Assembly (NCBI RefSeq): GCF_007860125.1 | Contig: NZ_SJPW01000001.1 | Span: 892,104 to 956,103, forward strand | DNA from: Rubripirellula tenax | Lineage (GTDB): Bacteria > Planctomycetota > Planctomycetia > Pirellulales > Pirellulaceae | Reading direction: 5' to 3' | DNA length: 64,000 nucleotides | Notes under the pieces: model-generated | Told to the model about the DNA's origin: nothing | Seen by the model: the letters and a program-made list of their open reading frames with translations, nothing else | The model's database searches: none | In this document: positions 1-9,267 of the stretch, piece by piece | How the letters are laid out: each line of letters starts with the position of its first letter | How positions within the stretch are numbered: the first letter of the stretch is position 1 | Translations under genes and position numbers: made by a program

Positions 1-1764
1 GCCCGGCACATCGACGCCGACGATTTCGATGACTCCATTGGGGCCGGGCGTTAAATCTCGCGTCGTCGTGTCACCGACGCGGCGCAGTTTCGGATCGGCG
101 ATGGCACTCTCTAATCGTACTCGCACGGTTTCACCCGGGCGCAGCGACGGCGATCCGGTTGCTTCGGCGGCGCCGGCCAGGTATCGCAGTACGTTCAGCA
201 CGAACACTGGCCATGATCGTTCGGCGTACCAGTTCGTGTTGGTTTGAGTCAGGCCGTCGGCGTCGGTCGAAATGATCTCGAACCCCAGCACCATGTCTTG
301 GAAACCGTCACGCGGCGCGATCACCAACATCGCTCCCGCATCGGCGGCAACCAACTCGGTCGCGCCCGCCGGCCCAACGACGCTGCGACCTTCGAAGATC
401 AGTAACGAGAACAGTTCCAGAAACCGCATCATCGGATGCGTGCGATCGATGTCGATCAACGAGACCGTCGAGGGTTCCGACCCCCAATTCCAATCGTCCG
501 TTGTCTCGTCGTCATCGGCGGGCGGCAATGACCCGATGAAGAACGTGTTGGTCAGCGGCATTTCCTTCGGCTGGCAGCGGTCGAAAATCACCAAATCGTC
601 CGTGCCCGCGTCCGCTCGATTCACCCACGCGTCGGACCCCAAGTAAGACGGCAGCACAAATTCAGCTTCGCAAATCTTGGCCGCTTTCTCTGTCGCCAAG
701 CCCAGTTCCAGCGGCGTGTTCCCGGGTGTGACGACCAGCACGCGGACATTCCGTAGCGGCGATAGGCCCGCATAGGCGACGTTGTCGACCGCAAGATCGT
801 CTTTGATATCCAGAGACAGGCGTAAAGCAACGCCTTCGTCGTTGTCGATCACGAACGATAGTCCGGTTTGTTCGCCTGGATCGAGTGAAACCGTTGCCGC
901 GTCCAGGAATTCAGTGTCCATCGCCAACGTCGCTACCGTCTCGATCGGTTCGCTTCCCAAATTCACGACCGTTGCAAAGGCTTGCACCTGAGAAGGCTGT
1001 TCGATGTTACGTTCCGCCGAAAACGCCGTGATCGCGACGTTCTTGTGGCTTTTGCCGCCAATCGCGATGTATTGGGGAACCAAGTTGCCGAGACTGAATT
1101 CGGTGACCGGTTGAAAGCTGCCGTCGGAAAAGATCAGCAAATCGGCCGGCATGGCATCCGCGACTTGGACGTCGTTGATGTTGCCGACTTCGCTGCTGCG
1201 TCGCGGATTGGCCAGTCCGTCGGCGGCCTTCAGTGCACCAAGAATATCGGTCGGATTGTTCGTGACTTCCACGCGCTGCAGTGCTTCACGCAATCGCCGC
1301 CGATCCGACGTGAACGACTGGACCGTGTCGGGGCGATCGCTGAACGTGACCAGCATTGCAGTTTCAGTATCCGACATGCCTTCGATCCGACCCAGGATCA
1401 TCTCTTTCGCCGATTCAAACCGTGTTTTTCCGTTGGGCGCATCGGTCGACTGCATACTGGCAGATGTGTCCAGCAAGTAAACAGACCGCCCCTGGGACGA
1501 CGCTTCGCCGCGGATTCCCGGACGAAACAACGCGATCCCCGCCAGCGCGACGGCCAACAATTGCAGGAATAAAAGCAGGCTGCGCCGCAGCCGTTGCAGC
1601 AGACTGTTGACGTGCAAATCCTCAATCGTGCGTGACCAAAGATAGGTGCTGGGTACTTCGACCGGTTCACGGCGCAGCTTCAAGAAACACAGCAGCACGA
1701 TGCCGACGGGGACCGATGCGAACAGGGCCCACTGCCATGGGGCCAGTGAAGAAATCCAGCTCAT
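1..1764 (-). CDS. BatA/VWA-domain membrane protein (C-terminus beyond left edge)
   Basis: The frame is open from an ATG at 1764 to the window edge, giving 588 codons without a stop. Residues 10-30 and 60-82 are hydrophobic helices flanking a basic LKLRREPVEVPST segment, the typical BatA N-terminal membrane region. A von Willebrand A domain follows, with the MIDAS motif DTSAS at residues 99-103 after YLL, and a long beta-rich region fills the rest. The start overlaps the stop of the upstream DUF58 gene (ATGA), so the two are almost certainly co-translated. By family, such proteins act with DUF58 and MoxR proteins in envelope or chaperone-like roles; no specific substrate can be named. Annotators would miss it if they only accept ORFs with both ends in the window. 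Confidence 0.88.
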   Translation of the reverse strand, partial: MSWISSLAPWQWALFASVPVGIVLLCFLKLRREPVEVPSTYLWSRTIEDLHVNSLLQRLRRSLLLFLQLLAVALAGIALFRPGIRGEASSQGRSVYLLDTSASMQSTDAPNGKTRFESAKEMILGRIEGMSDTETAMLVTFSDRPDTVQSFTSDRRRLREALQRVEVTNNPTDILGALKAADGLANPRRSSEVGNINDVQVADAMPADLLIFSDGSFQPVTEFSLGNLVPQYIAIGGKSHKNVAITAFSAERNIEQPSQVQAFATVVNLGSEPIETVATLAMDTEFLDAATVSLDPGEQTGLSFVIDNDEGVALRLSLDIKDDLAVDNVAYAGLSPLRNVRVLVVTPGNTPLELGLATEKAAKICEAEFVLPSYLGSDAWVNRADAGTDDLVIFDRCQPKEMPLTNTFFIGSLPPADDDETTDDWNWGSEPSTVSLIDIDRTHPMMRFLELFSLLIFEGRSVVGPAGATELVAADAGAMLVIAPRDGFQDMVLGFEIISTDADGLTQTNTNWYAERSWPVFVLNVLRYLAGAAEATGSPSLRPGETVRVRLESAIADPKLRRVGDTTTRDLTPGPNGVIEIVGVDVPG

Positions 1765-2654
1765 CGTACGACTCCCCGTTCTCGCAAGTATCGGGTCACG
1801 ATGGTTTCCACGGGAACATCGGTTCGTACTGGGATGTAGACGATGCTGCGGCGACTGCAAAATTGTTTCGCGCCGCCGATGAACGACTTCACCGTTTCTT
1901 TGTATTTGTCGATCACGTACTGGTTGATCGTGATCTCGGCCGCGTCGCCGTCTTCGATGTCGATCAGCTTTCGGTCACCCCGCAGCGGCGGATCGATTTC
2001 TTCGGGCGACAAAATGTGCATCACAAACACGTCCATGCGCCGCCCGATCAACATCCGCAGTGCCGATTCATAGCCCGCCTTGTCCATCAAGTCCGTCAAT
2101 AACACACAGATGCCGGTTCCGCCCGCGCGAAGCGAAAAATCTTTGACACCGTCGTGCAGTGAGACGTTGTGCCCCGGTTCGATCGACTCGAGATAGTTCA
2201 GCATCTTCCAGAGGCTTGCCCGTCCCCGCAGCACCGGTGCCCGGCGGCCTTCGGGACCGAGCGCCGAAACGCTAATGCGGTCGGCGCGACACATTCCGAC
2301 GTAACCCAGCGCGGCGGCTAATTGCTTGGCAACGTACAACTTTGTCGGGTCGCCGAAGTTCATCGAGTCGCTGGCATCGATCAACGCGAAGAAGTGCAGG
2401 TCTTCTTCTTCCAAGAATAGTTTCAAGAACAGTTGGTCCAACCGCGCGTACAAGTTCCAGTCGATCAAACGCAAATCGTCACCGGGGACATAGTTGCGGA
2501 AGTCCGCGAACTCGACGCTTTGGCCTTTGCGTTTGCTGCGCCGTTCGCCCTTCATTCGCCCGCGGAAGACTTTTCGCGAAACCAATTCCATGCGTTCAAG
2601 CCGCCCGAGCAATTCGGGGCTCAGCAACGTTGAGGGGGTCGCCAGTTTCGCCAT
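1761..2654 (-). CDS. DUF58 domain-containing protein
   Basis: A cytoplasmic-looking 297-residue protein. The DUF58 signature GDDLRLIDWNLYAR lies at about residues 58-71 and is followed by a VWA-like DASDSM motif at residues 93-98. I chose the ATG at 2654 (MAKLATPS) because the longer frame upstream starts with GTG at 2777 and runs through the 3' end of the sulfatase gene as low-quality sequence. The stop overlaps the start of the BatA/VWA gene by four bases, so the pair is an operon. A MoxR ATPase usually precedes DUF58 genes, but here the upstream neighbour is a sulfatase. The function is unknown beyond the association of the family with MoxR and VWA proteins. Confidence 0.92.
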   Translation of the reverse strand: MAKLATPSTLLSPELLGRLERMELVSRKVFRGRMKGERRSKRKGQSVEFADFRNYVPGDDLRLIDWNLYARLDQLFLKLFLEEEDLHFFALIDASDSMNFGDPTKLYVAKQLAAALGYVGMCRADRISVSALGPEGRRAPVLRGRASLWKMLNYLESIEPGHNVSLHDGVKDFSLRAGGTGICVLLTDLMDKAGYESALRMLIGRRMDVFVMHILSPEEIDPPLRGDRKLIDIEDGDAAEITINQYVIDKYKETVKSFIGGAKQFCSRRSIVYIPVRTDVPVETIVTRYLRERGVVR

Positions 2655-2712
2655 GGTTGTCGTCGTGCGTTCGGGGTTGGACGTTGAGGACTGGACACTT
2701 GAGCATGGCCGG

Positions 2713-4248
2713 TTACTGCCACCGCAGTGGCAAACGTTCGTCGTCGGGAAGCAATTCGCCGGCCGGTCGAATTCCACTGCCTTCGCGGTTTGTCAATTTG
2801 TCACCCAGGTCGTCACGGGCAACTTCGGCCGCGGCTTGCAATTTCGCCACTTCATCGGGAAAAGCATCCATCACGTTGGTCGTTTCGGCGACGTCATTGT
2901 CCAAGTCGTAAAGTGCAAGCGTTGCGTTCTTTTGTTTGTAGGCGACGGGCAGTCCCTGCATGCCGCCGGGGTGTCCGTTGAGGGTGCGGTAGTTGTGCGG
3001 AAAAACCAACTTGAATCGCTCGTTGCGAACCATTTGCAGTTGGCCGCCGCCGTAATATCCGTAGAACGCAGCGTGCGGCGAAACGGCGTCGTTCTCGCCG
3101 AACATCAGCGGCGAAATGTCGTGGCCGTCGATCTTGTGGTCCGGCAAATCGGCATCGATCAGCTTGGCAACCGTTGGCAAGATGTCGATCGTGCTGCACA
3201 GCTTGTCACACGTCGTGCCGGCCGGGATCTTGCCCTTCCACCACATGATGGTGGGTTCCCGATAACCTCCTTCGAACATTGTGCCTTTGCCCTCACGCAG
3301 CGGCGTCGCCTTGCCTGAGTCGGTTCCGTACGACAACCAAGGTCCGTTGTCGCTGGTGAAGATGACCAGCGTGTTTCGTTCGACGCCGATGTCTTCGATC
3401 GCGCCAAGAACTTGGCCGACGGACCAATCCACTTCCATCACGACATCACCGAATAGTCCCACACCACTTTTGCCACGGAACTTTTCCGATGCGTACAGCG
3501 GAACATGAACCATCGGATGCGGCAGATACAAAAAGAAAGGCTGGTCGGCGTGATCTTTGATGAAGTCGACCGCCCGCTCGGTGAACTCGCGAGTCATCTG
3601 TTCCTGGTCGGCCGGTTGCAGATCATCGTTGACGATCTTGACGCCCGCTTCGGTCGTGGCGCGAATCATCGGCAGTGCCGGCCAATCCGGTTTTGCATTG
3701 GGATTGTTTTGCCGCTTGGCGATCGATGCGGGGTGACGCGGCCACATATCGTTGCTGTAGGGGATCCCATAGAACTGGTCAAAGCCATGACGTGTGGGCA
3801 TGAATTTCGGTTCGTGGCCGAGATGCCACTTGCCGAAGATGGCTGTCGCGTAGCCCTTGGATTTGCACAGTTCCGCCAGCGTCGTTTCGTTCTCGGAAAT
3901 GCCGATCTTCGACTTCGGTCCCAGCGCGCCGCTGATTCCGATTCGCTTGTGGTAACAGCCCGTCATCAGTGCTGATCGCGACGCCGAACACACGGCCGAC
4001 GAAACCACGAAGTCCGTGAACTTACAGCCTTCGTCCGCCATTCGATTCAGATTCGGCGTCTGATACCCCTTGGCCCCGAACGGATTGATGTCGGCGTACC
4101 CCATATCGTCGATGAAAATCACGACGACGTTGGGCGGGGGTGACTGTGCAGTTGGAGACTGTGCAGCTGGAGACTGTGCAACGGTCGACTGATTTTGGAA
4201 AACGGTCAACACTGTCAAAGCAGTCAGCATCCACTGGAAACGTTGCAT
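2713..4248 (-). CDS. Arylsulfatase-type sulfatase, secreted
   Basis: A 511-residue sulfatase hydrolysing sulfate esters, probably of polysaccharides, after export. The start ATG at 4248 gives a signal peptide (MQRFQWMLTALTVLTVF). The alkaline-phosphatase-fold metal site is visible as IDDMGYAD near residues 46-53, and the formylglycine motif CSASR at residues 87-91 is of the C-x-A/P-S-R class needed for maturation to formylglycine. TSDNGPW, GKWHLGH and a late HGGMQG-type loop are also sulfatase features. A short AQSP repeat follows the signal peptide. Sulfatases are greatly expanded in marine planctomycetes. The downstream DUF58 gene begins 58 bases after its stop. Confidence 0.93.
   Translation of the reverse strand: MQRFQWMLTALTVLTVFQNQSTVAQSPAAQSPTAQSPPPNVVVIFIDDMGYADINPFGAKGYQTPNLNRMADEGCKFTDFVVSSAVCSASRSALMTGCYHKRIGISGALGPKSKIGISENETTLAELCKSKGYATAIFGKWHLGHEPKFMPTRHGFDQFYGIPYSNDMWPRHPASIAKRQNNPNAKPDWPALPMIRATTEAGVKIVNDDLQPADQEQMTREFTERAVDFIKDHADQPFFLYLPHPMVHVPLYASEKFRGKSGVGLFGDVVMEVDWSVGQVLGAIEDIGVERNTLVIFTSDNGPWLSYGTDSGKATPLREGKGTMFEGGYREPTIMWWKGKIPAGTTCDKLCSTIDILPTVAKLIDADLPDHKIDGHDISPLMFGENDAVSPHAAFYGYYGGGQLQMVRNERFKLVFPHNYRTLNGHPGGMQGLPVAYKQKNATLALYDLDNDVAETTNVMDAFPDEVAKLQAAAEVARDDLGDKLTNREGSGIRPAGELLPDDERLPLRWQ
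4142..4186. repeat. 15-bp tandem repeat in sulfatase leader
   Basis: Three near-identical 15-bp units (gactgtgcagttgga and variants) lie in frame just after the signal peptide of the sulfatase and encode an AQSP-type linker. The third unit is degenerate in its last six bases. In-frame period means copy number could change without breaking the gene. Confidence 0.8.
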
Positions 4249-4294
4249 CGATGTCTCAAAAGGAAGGATGAAAAGTCGGTGAGCCCGCCGACGT

Positions 4295-4780
4295 CTATTC
4301 CACGAACTCGAATTTGCTGACGCCACGTGCACCGCTGGGCAGTTGACCGGTCACGACGACGTCCTCCACATCGTACTTTACTGGGTTGAAGCGTTGGCTG
4401 CTGCGTTTGTCCGTAAAGATACTCTGCGGCATCGTCAGCGTTTCGCCGACTTTTAACGGAGCGCCCTGGATCATCAGATACTGGCCGTTGATATCGATCG
4501 TCAGTTTCGGGATCTCGTGATCGGATGCGTTCTTGACGATCACAACCTCGGTGACCATCGCACCGTTGCCGCTGGTCGTTACGACCGGTTCGTTGCCAAG
4601 GGTGACCTCAACGGGCAGCGGCGGGCCGCCGACGCTGGACGGAAACAGCGAATAAACCGCCAAGCCGGCAACGACCATCGAGGTCAGACTTGCGATCAGG
4701 CCGGTTCGCGTCAGCCGCATTGTCGGCGCGATTTTGGGCTCGGAAATGACTTCGTTCGCATCGGGAACAGACGGACTCAT
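4295..4780 (-). CDS. Small single-pass membrane protein, unknown function
   Basis: A 161-residue protein from an ATG at 4780. Residues 1-25 are cytoplasmic-like, and one hydrophobic helix (GLIASLTSMVVAGLAVYSLF) follows. The rest is a beta-rich extracytoplasmic domain (about residues 55-161) with alternating hydrophobic strands such as VTEVVIVKNASDHEIPKLTI, reminiscent of a small Ig-like or FixG-like fold, but I do not recognise the family. It lies 15 bases downstream of panB on the same strand and 46 bases upstream of the sulfatase start, so it is probably co-transcribed with one or both. Confidence 0.75.
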   Translation of the reverse strand: MSPSVPDANEVISEPKIAPTMRLTRTGLIASLTSMVVAGLAVYSLFPSSVGGPPLPVEVTLGNEPVVTTSGNGAMVTEVVIVKNASDHEIPKLTIDINGQYLMIQGAPLKVGETLTMPQSIFTDKRSSQRFNPVKYDVEDVVVTGQLPSGARGVSKFEFVE

Positions 4781-4795
4781 TCAGGAAATCGTTGG

Positions 4796-5620
4796 CTAGA
4801 AGGATTCTTTGTCGGCGGGAAATTCGCCACGTCGGATCGAGTCGGCGTACGTCGCCGCGGCATCGCGAATGACGGACCGAACGTTGGCGGTCTGTCGCAC
4901 AAACTTCGGCAGGTATCCGGAATGGAAACCGATCAAATCGTGCGTCACCAACACTTGGCCTGTCGTATTCTTCCCGGCGCCGATGCCGATGGTGGGGACG
5001 GACACCGCGTCGGTGATGGCTTTGCCGATGTCGGACGGCACACATTCGATCAGTACCGCGAATGCGCCCGCGTCTTCGGCAGCTTTGGCGTCGGCGATCA
5101 ATTGTTGTTCATTCCGCTGGACTCGGTAACCGCCATCGACATGCACGTTTTGTGGACGCAGCCCGACGTGTGCCATGACGGGGATGCCGGCGGTCACGAT
5201 CGCGTCGATGCGTTTGGCTGCTTCGGCGCCGCCTTCCAGTTTGATGGCGTGGCACTGGGTCTCTTTCAGGACACGAGCACTGGCGGCGATGCTGCGCCGG
5301 ATCGACAACTGGCCTTCGGGAAACGGCAAATCGACGACCACCATCGCTCGCTTGGCCGCCCGCCCGACCATTTCGGCGTGGTACAGCATTTGGTCCATCG
5401 TGACGGGCAAGGTCGTCGAATGGCCCTGAACGACCATGGCTAGCGAATCGCCCACCAACAGCACGTCGATGCCGGCTTCGTCCAGCACTTGAGCCATCGG
5501 GAAATCGTAGGCCGTCAGCATCGAAATCGATTCGCCATCGCGACGCATTTTGGCCAAAGTGCGGATCGTTACCCGCGATGGAGGCGTTGACGATGTGTCG
5601 GGCGTGTTCGGTCGAGACAT
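4796..5620 (-). CDS. panB: 3-methyl-2-oxobutanoate hydroxymethyltransferase
   Basis: First committed enzyme of pantothenate synthesis: it transfers a hydroxymethyl group from 5,10-methylene-tetrahydrofolate to 2-oxoisovalerate to give ketopantoate. Family motifs are clear: ISMLTAYDFPMA, the metal-binding VGDSLAMVVQGH segment, TLPVTMDQMLYH, and HVGLRPQ followed by GIGAGKNTTGQVLVTHDLIG near the C-terminus. The ATG at 5620 (MSRPNTPD) gives 274 residues, close to the family norm; an upstream TTG at 5653 would add 11 residues. A proline/serine-rich leader precedes the catalytic barrel. No other pantothenate gene is in the window. Confidence 0.95.
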   Translation of the reverse strand: MSRPNTPDTSSTPPSRVTIRTLAKMRRDGESISMLTAYDFPMAQVLDEAGIDVLLVGDSLAMVVQGHSTTLPVTMDQMLYHAEMVGRAAKRAMVVVDLPFPEGQLSIRRSIAASARVLKETQCHAIKLEGGAEAAKRIDAIVTAGIPVMAHVGLRPQNVHVDGGYRVQRNEQQLIADAKAAEDAGAFAVLIECVPSDIGKAITDAVSVPTIGIGAGKNTTGQVLVTHDLIGFHSGYLPKFVRQTANVRSVIRDAAATYADSIRRGEFPADKESF

Positions 5621-5832
5621 CGAAGATCTTTGTGAGGATGGGGCGGCGGTCAATAATGACTCATCTTACCGGACAACGGTTGGTTTCAAACGGGGCCAGC
5701 ATGCAGCGATCGTGTCATCGGGAGGGCGACAATGGGTGCCGATCGACGTACAATGGCGATTCGGACAAGAGCCCGATCGTCGACCGACTGGACGTAAAAA
5801 CTACGGGCGAAACGCCCTCAACGAGGTTCCCA

Positions 5833-6630
5833 ATGATGTCACGTTTCTTCCATCGATTCGTTGTCGCTGCCGTTGCGGCGATGGTGATCGCCAACTTGTC
5901 CAGTAGCGGCGCGGTCGCCCAAGACGGGGTTGCCGATGTCGGTTCGAATATGGTCACCGAGTTCAAGGGCAAGCTGAAGTCGTTTCAGCGTGGCGTGGTC
6001 ATCGTCGTCCGTGATGATGACACCGAAGTGATGGTACAGCCCCCGGATTCGCCCGATGCGCTCGTGTTTGTCGCCGAAGCTAAACCGGCGTTCCTGCAAC
6101 GCGGCATGATGGTCCGATTCCGCGGCGAATTTACTCAAGCCGGCGAAGCGACCAAGCCGATCACCAAAATCGAATTGTTCCAACCAGTCAACGGGAACCT
6201 GTCGGGACACGCTCGTGAAAGCTTCATCCCGGGTATCTATGGCGATCGCCGAGGTCGCAATGAACCGGCGCCGCCGGTTGCCGAAGTCAACGTGGTCGGC
6301 GGTTTGCTTGGGATGGATGGGACGGGAATCATGGTTCAAGCCGGTAAAGTCCCCGTGCGTGCTCCCGTTGCACCCGACGCGAAGTTGGAAGTCCGATTCA
6401 ATAATTTGTCGCTAGCCCAAGAAGGCGACATTGTCAGCGTTTCGGGTTTCTATCAACCACCCGACGAAACCAAAGTCAAAGCCGAACGGATCGTGATCAC
6501 GACCGATCGCGTCTATGGCGAGCCGACGGACATCAAGCCCGTTCGGAAAACTCGCCGTACGACGACCCGGCGAACGGATGCGGAAGCTGCCGCTGATAAC
6601 GCGGACGTTACCGAAGCGGCGGCTGAGTAA
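5833..6630 (+). CDS. Secreted protein of unknown function upstream of fhcA
   Basis: Starting at the ATGATG at 5833, this gives 265 residues with an evident signal peptide (FVVAAVAAMVIANLSSSGAVAQ). Two repeats of a small beta-barrel-like pattern follow: residues about 40-120 (FKGKLKSFQRGVVIVV) and about 155-235 (VVGGLLGMDGTGIMV). Both read like OB-fold segments with a hydrophobic core followed by a GDIVSVSGFY-like strand. The C-terminus is a basic then alanine/glutamate-rich tail (RKTRRTTTRRTDAEAAA) that looks disordered. The frame could extend upstream to 5578, but that part has no hydrophobic signal. It ends ten bases before fhcA; a functional link to C1 metabolism is not shown. Family not recognised. 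Confidence 0.72.
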   Translation: MMSRFFHRFVVAAVAAMVIANLSSSGAVAQDGVADVGSNMVTEFKGKLKSFQRGVVIVVRDDDTEVMVQPPDSPDALVFVAEAKPAFLQRGMMVRFRGEFTQAGEATKPITKIELFQPVNGNLSGHARESFIPGIYGDRRGRNEPAPPVAEVNVVGGLLGMDGTGIMVQAGKVPVRAPVAPDAKLEVRFNNLSLAQEGDIVSVSGFYQPPDETKVKAERIVITTDRVYGEPTDIKPVRKTRRTTTRRTDAEAAADNADVTEAAAE

Positions 6631-6640
6631 GACGCCTGCA

Positions 6641-8326
6641 ATGCGAACAAGAATCCGATTCGGCCGTTTGATTGATCCGGCTACGGGAATCGACGGAGTT
6701 GCCGATCTGTTGATCGACGGTGATCGCATCGTCGAGATCGATCGTGCGCCCGATCCAATTTCGATTCCAAATTCGAAACACTGCGATGAACGAATCATCG
6801 ATGCATCGGGATGCGTTGTGATGGCGGGCGCGATCGACCTGCATACTCACATCGGTGGCGGCAAGGTTTCGATCGCGCGGATGTTGCTGTCCGACGAAAT
6901 TGCTTCTCACGCCGCTGCAGCCAATTCGCTCGCAGCCGAATGCGAGTACCTGCCCGCGGCGGACGTGACGGCCCGGCGTTACCTAGACATGGGTTACACG
7001 ACGTGCTTCGAGCCGGCCGTGATCCCCTGTAACGCCCGTTCGGCGCACGCGGAAATGGCGGACGTCGTGGGCGTCGACACTGGCGGCTACTGCTTGCTCG
7101 GTAACGACGACGTGTTGTTGTCGATGATCGCCGATGGTTTGCCGCAACCGCTGATCAATGACTACGTCGCCTGGATGGTGGCGGCGACTCAGTCGATCGC
7201 GGTCAAAGTCGTCAACCCGGGCGGAATCAACGCGTTCAAGTTCAACGTGCGGACTTTCGACGTCGATTCGCGTCACCCCAAGTACGACATCACTCCGGGC
7301 GACGTGATTCGGACGCTTTGCCGCGCCGTTCACGAGATCGGTTTGGCGCACCCGCTTCATGTTCACTGCAGCAACTTGGGTGTGCCGGGCAATATCGAAT
7401 CGACGCTCGCAACAATCCGCGCCGCCGACGGATTGCCGATCCATTTGACGCACGCGCAATTTCATTGCTACGCAGCCGATGGTCCTTACAAAATGTCGTC
7501 GGCCGCGGCCCAGTTGGTCGAAGCCATGCAAACGCATCCCAACGTCACCATCGACGTCGGCCAAGTCATGTTCGGCCAAACGGTCACGATCAGTGCCGAT
7601 TCGATGCACCAACACGAGAATTTTCGGTTCGCCGATCCGAAGAAGTCAGTCCTCGTCGATGTCGAATGCGAAGCCGGTTGTGGCGTCGTTCCGTTCCGAT
7701 ACCGTCGTCGACAATTTGTCCATTCGCTGCAGTGGGCCATCGGATTGGAACTGTTTTTGATGATTGAGGATCCGTCACGCGTTTTCCTGACCACGGATCA
7801 CCCCAACGGTGCACCATTATCGACGTACCCGCACTTGATCGCTCTGTTGTCGGATCGAAGCCTACGCGAGACGGCGCTGGCCGAAATCAACGCTGATGCA
7901 GCCGCGTCGAGTGAATTGAAGGGAATCACGCGGGAATACAGCTTGCCCGATATTGCAACGATGACCCGTTCGGCGCCGGCTGCGATCTTGGGGCTCTCCG
8001 ACCGCGGAAATTTATCAGTGGGCTCGATCGCCGACGTCGTCGTCTATCAGCAAGACAAGAACATCGAACGGATGTTTTCAACGCCAAAGTTTGTCATTCG
8101 CAGTGGCCAGATCGTTCGAGGTGCTGGTGCAGCAGCCTCGTCAACGCGCTCGACGACGTTGAAGGCCAATCTGGATTGCCAACGCGACGATGCGGACGTA
8201 TTCGCCGATCGCTATCACGCGACTTCAACGATGGATATGCGGCGACTGTGGATCAGTGATGACGAAATGGAAAACGTGATCGGATCGTCGCCGGTGACGA
8301 CTTTGACGAAAGCTCGTATCCAATGA
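6641..8326 (+). CDS. fhcA: Formylmethanofuran dehydrogenase / formyltransferase-hydrolase subunit A
   Basis: A 561-residue amidohydrolase-fold protein. In bacteria FhcA is the hydrolytic subunit of the formyltransferase/hydrolase complex, which releases formate at the end of tetrahydromethanopterin-linked formaldehyde oxidation. The metal site is visible: DLHTH at residues 66-70, a VKVVNPGGINAFKFN segment for the bridging lysine, PLHVHCSNLG, LPIHLTHAQFHCY, and FLTTDHPNG for the late aspartate. The ATG at 6641 was preferred over an in-frame start at 6515 that lies inside the preceding gene. Its stop overlaps the next start (ATGA), so fhcA, ftr and fhcC form one translationally coupled operon. 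Planctomycetes are one of few bacterial groups with this pathway. Confidence 0.95.
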   Translation: MRTRIRFGRLIDPATGIDGVADLLIDGDRIVEIDRAPDPISIPNSKHCDERIIDASGCVVMAGAIDLHTHIGGGKVSIARMLLSDEIASHAAAANSLAAECEYLPAADVTARRYLDMGYTTCFEPAVIPCNARSAHAEMADVVGVDTGGYCLLGNDDVLLSMIADGLPQPLINDYVAWMVAATQSIAVKVVNPGGINAFKFNVRTFDVDSRHPKYDITPGDVIRTLCRAVHEIGLAHPLHVHCSNLGVPGNIESTLATIRAADGLPIHLTHAQFHCYAADGPYKMSSAAAQLVEAMQTHPNVTIDVGQVMFGQTVTISADSMHQHENFRFADPKKSVLVDVECEAGCGVVPFRYRRRQFVHSLQWAIGLELFLMIEDPSRVFLTTDHPNGAPLSTYPHLIALLSDRSLRETALAEINADAAASSELKGITREYSLPDIATMTRSAPAAILGLSDRGNLSVGSIADVVVYQQDKNIERMFSTPKFVIRSGQIVRGAGAAASSTRSTTLKANLDCQRDDADVFADRYHATSTMDMRRLWISDDEMENVIGSSPVTTLTKARIQ

Positions 8327-9267
8327 GCGAAACAACGATGCTAGTCAACGGAATTCCGATCGAATCGGAATTCGCCGAAGCGTTCGACATGAAGGCGACA
8401 CGCGTCATCATCACCGGACATGACCGGCAATGGGCCCTGGACGGGGCGACCGCGATGACGGGATTCGGGACCAGCGTGATTGCGTGCGGCATTGAAACCG
8501 CGATTGAACGAGAGTTGTCGCCTGACGAGACTCCCGACGGTCGCCCGGGATTCGCAATCTTGGCATTCGCCGTTTCGGGTGCCGAAATGGAAAAACAGAT
8601 TCCCCGCCGAGCCGGCCAATGCGTTTTGACGTGTCCCACGTCCGCCATCTATGCCGGCATCTTGGGTGACAAGTCGTTGCACCCGAAACGGATCCCGTTG
8701 GGCAAGATGATTCGTTACTTTGGTGACGGCCACCAGATCAGCAAAGTCACACCCGCCGCTGGGTACGCGAAGGGGCGAAGGTTTTGGCGAGTCCCCGTGA
8801 TGGACGGCGAGTTCGTGTGTGAACACGATGTCGGACGCGTCGACGGAATCGGTGGCGGAAACTTTTTGCTGCTCGGTGATTCGGTCGAGGGTGTTTCGAT
8901 TGCCTGTCGCGCGGCCGTCGCGGCGATGTCTGGTTTGCCCGACGTCATCACTCCGTTTCCCGGCGGCGCGGCACGAAGCGGTTCCAAGGTCGGATCGAAA
9001 TATCCTGCCCTGTTTGCTTCGACGAATGATGCGTTTTGCCCGACGCTTCGAACGGCGACGGACTCGCTGCTTCGCGACGGCGAAACGGCGGCGTTGGAAA
9101 TCGTAATCGACGGTTTGTCGTTTGACGCGATCGCGAACTCGATGAAGGTCGGCATCACGGCGGCCTGTGAAGCGGCCGCAGACAAAGGACTGTTGCGAGT
9201 CACGGCCGGCAACTACGGCGGCAAACTGGGCAAGCATCATTTTCACTTAGCCAAGGTGATGCAATGA
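8323..9267 (+). CDS. ftr: Formylmethanofuran--tetrahydromethanopterin N-formyltransferase
   Basis: A 314-residue protein (FhcD in bacterial nomenclature) that moves the formyl group between tetrahydromethanopterin and methanofuran in the formyltransferase/hydrolase complex. Recognisable features are the N-terminal VNGIPIESEFAEAFDM, the VIITGHDRQWA segment, GFGTSVIACGIETAIE, and the QCVLTCPTSAIYAG block shared with archaeal Ftr. Length matches the family (about 300). The start ATG is coupled to fhcA and the stop to fhcC through ATGA overlaps, indicating stoichiometric production of the three subunits. Confidence 0.95.
   Translation: MSETTMLVNGIPIESEFAEAFDMKATRVIITGHDRQWALDGATAMTGFGTSVIACGIETAIERELSPDETPDGRPGFAILAFAVSGAEMEKQIPRRAGQCVLTCPTSAIYAGILGDKSLHPKRIPLGKMIRYFGDGHQISKVTPAAGYAKGRRFWRVPVMDGEFVCEHDVGRVDGIGGGNFLLLGDSVEGVSIACRAAVAAMSGLPDVITPFPGGAARSGSKVGSKYPALFASTNDAFCPTLRTATDSLLRDGETAALEIVIDGLSFDAIANSMKVGITAACEAAADKGLLRVTAGNYGGKLGKHHFHLAKVMQ

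Noticed and set aside
2494-3318. 274-codon plus-strand ORF opposite the sulfatase
   Set aside because: Mirror of the sulfatase C-terminal half; no protein-like features.
4517-5443. 308-codon plus-strand ORF opposite panB
   Set aside because: Gly/Arg/His-rich mirror of PanB, which is unambiguous on the minus strand.
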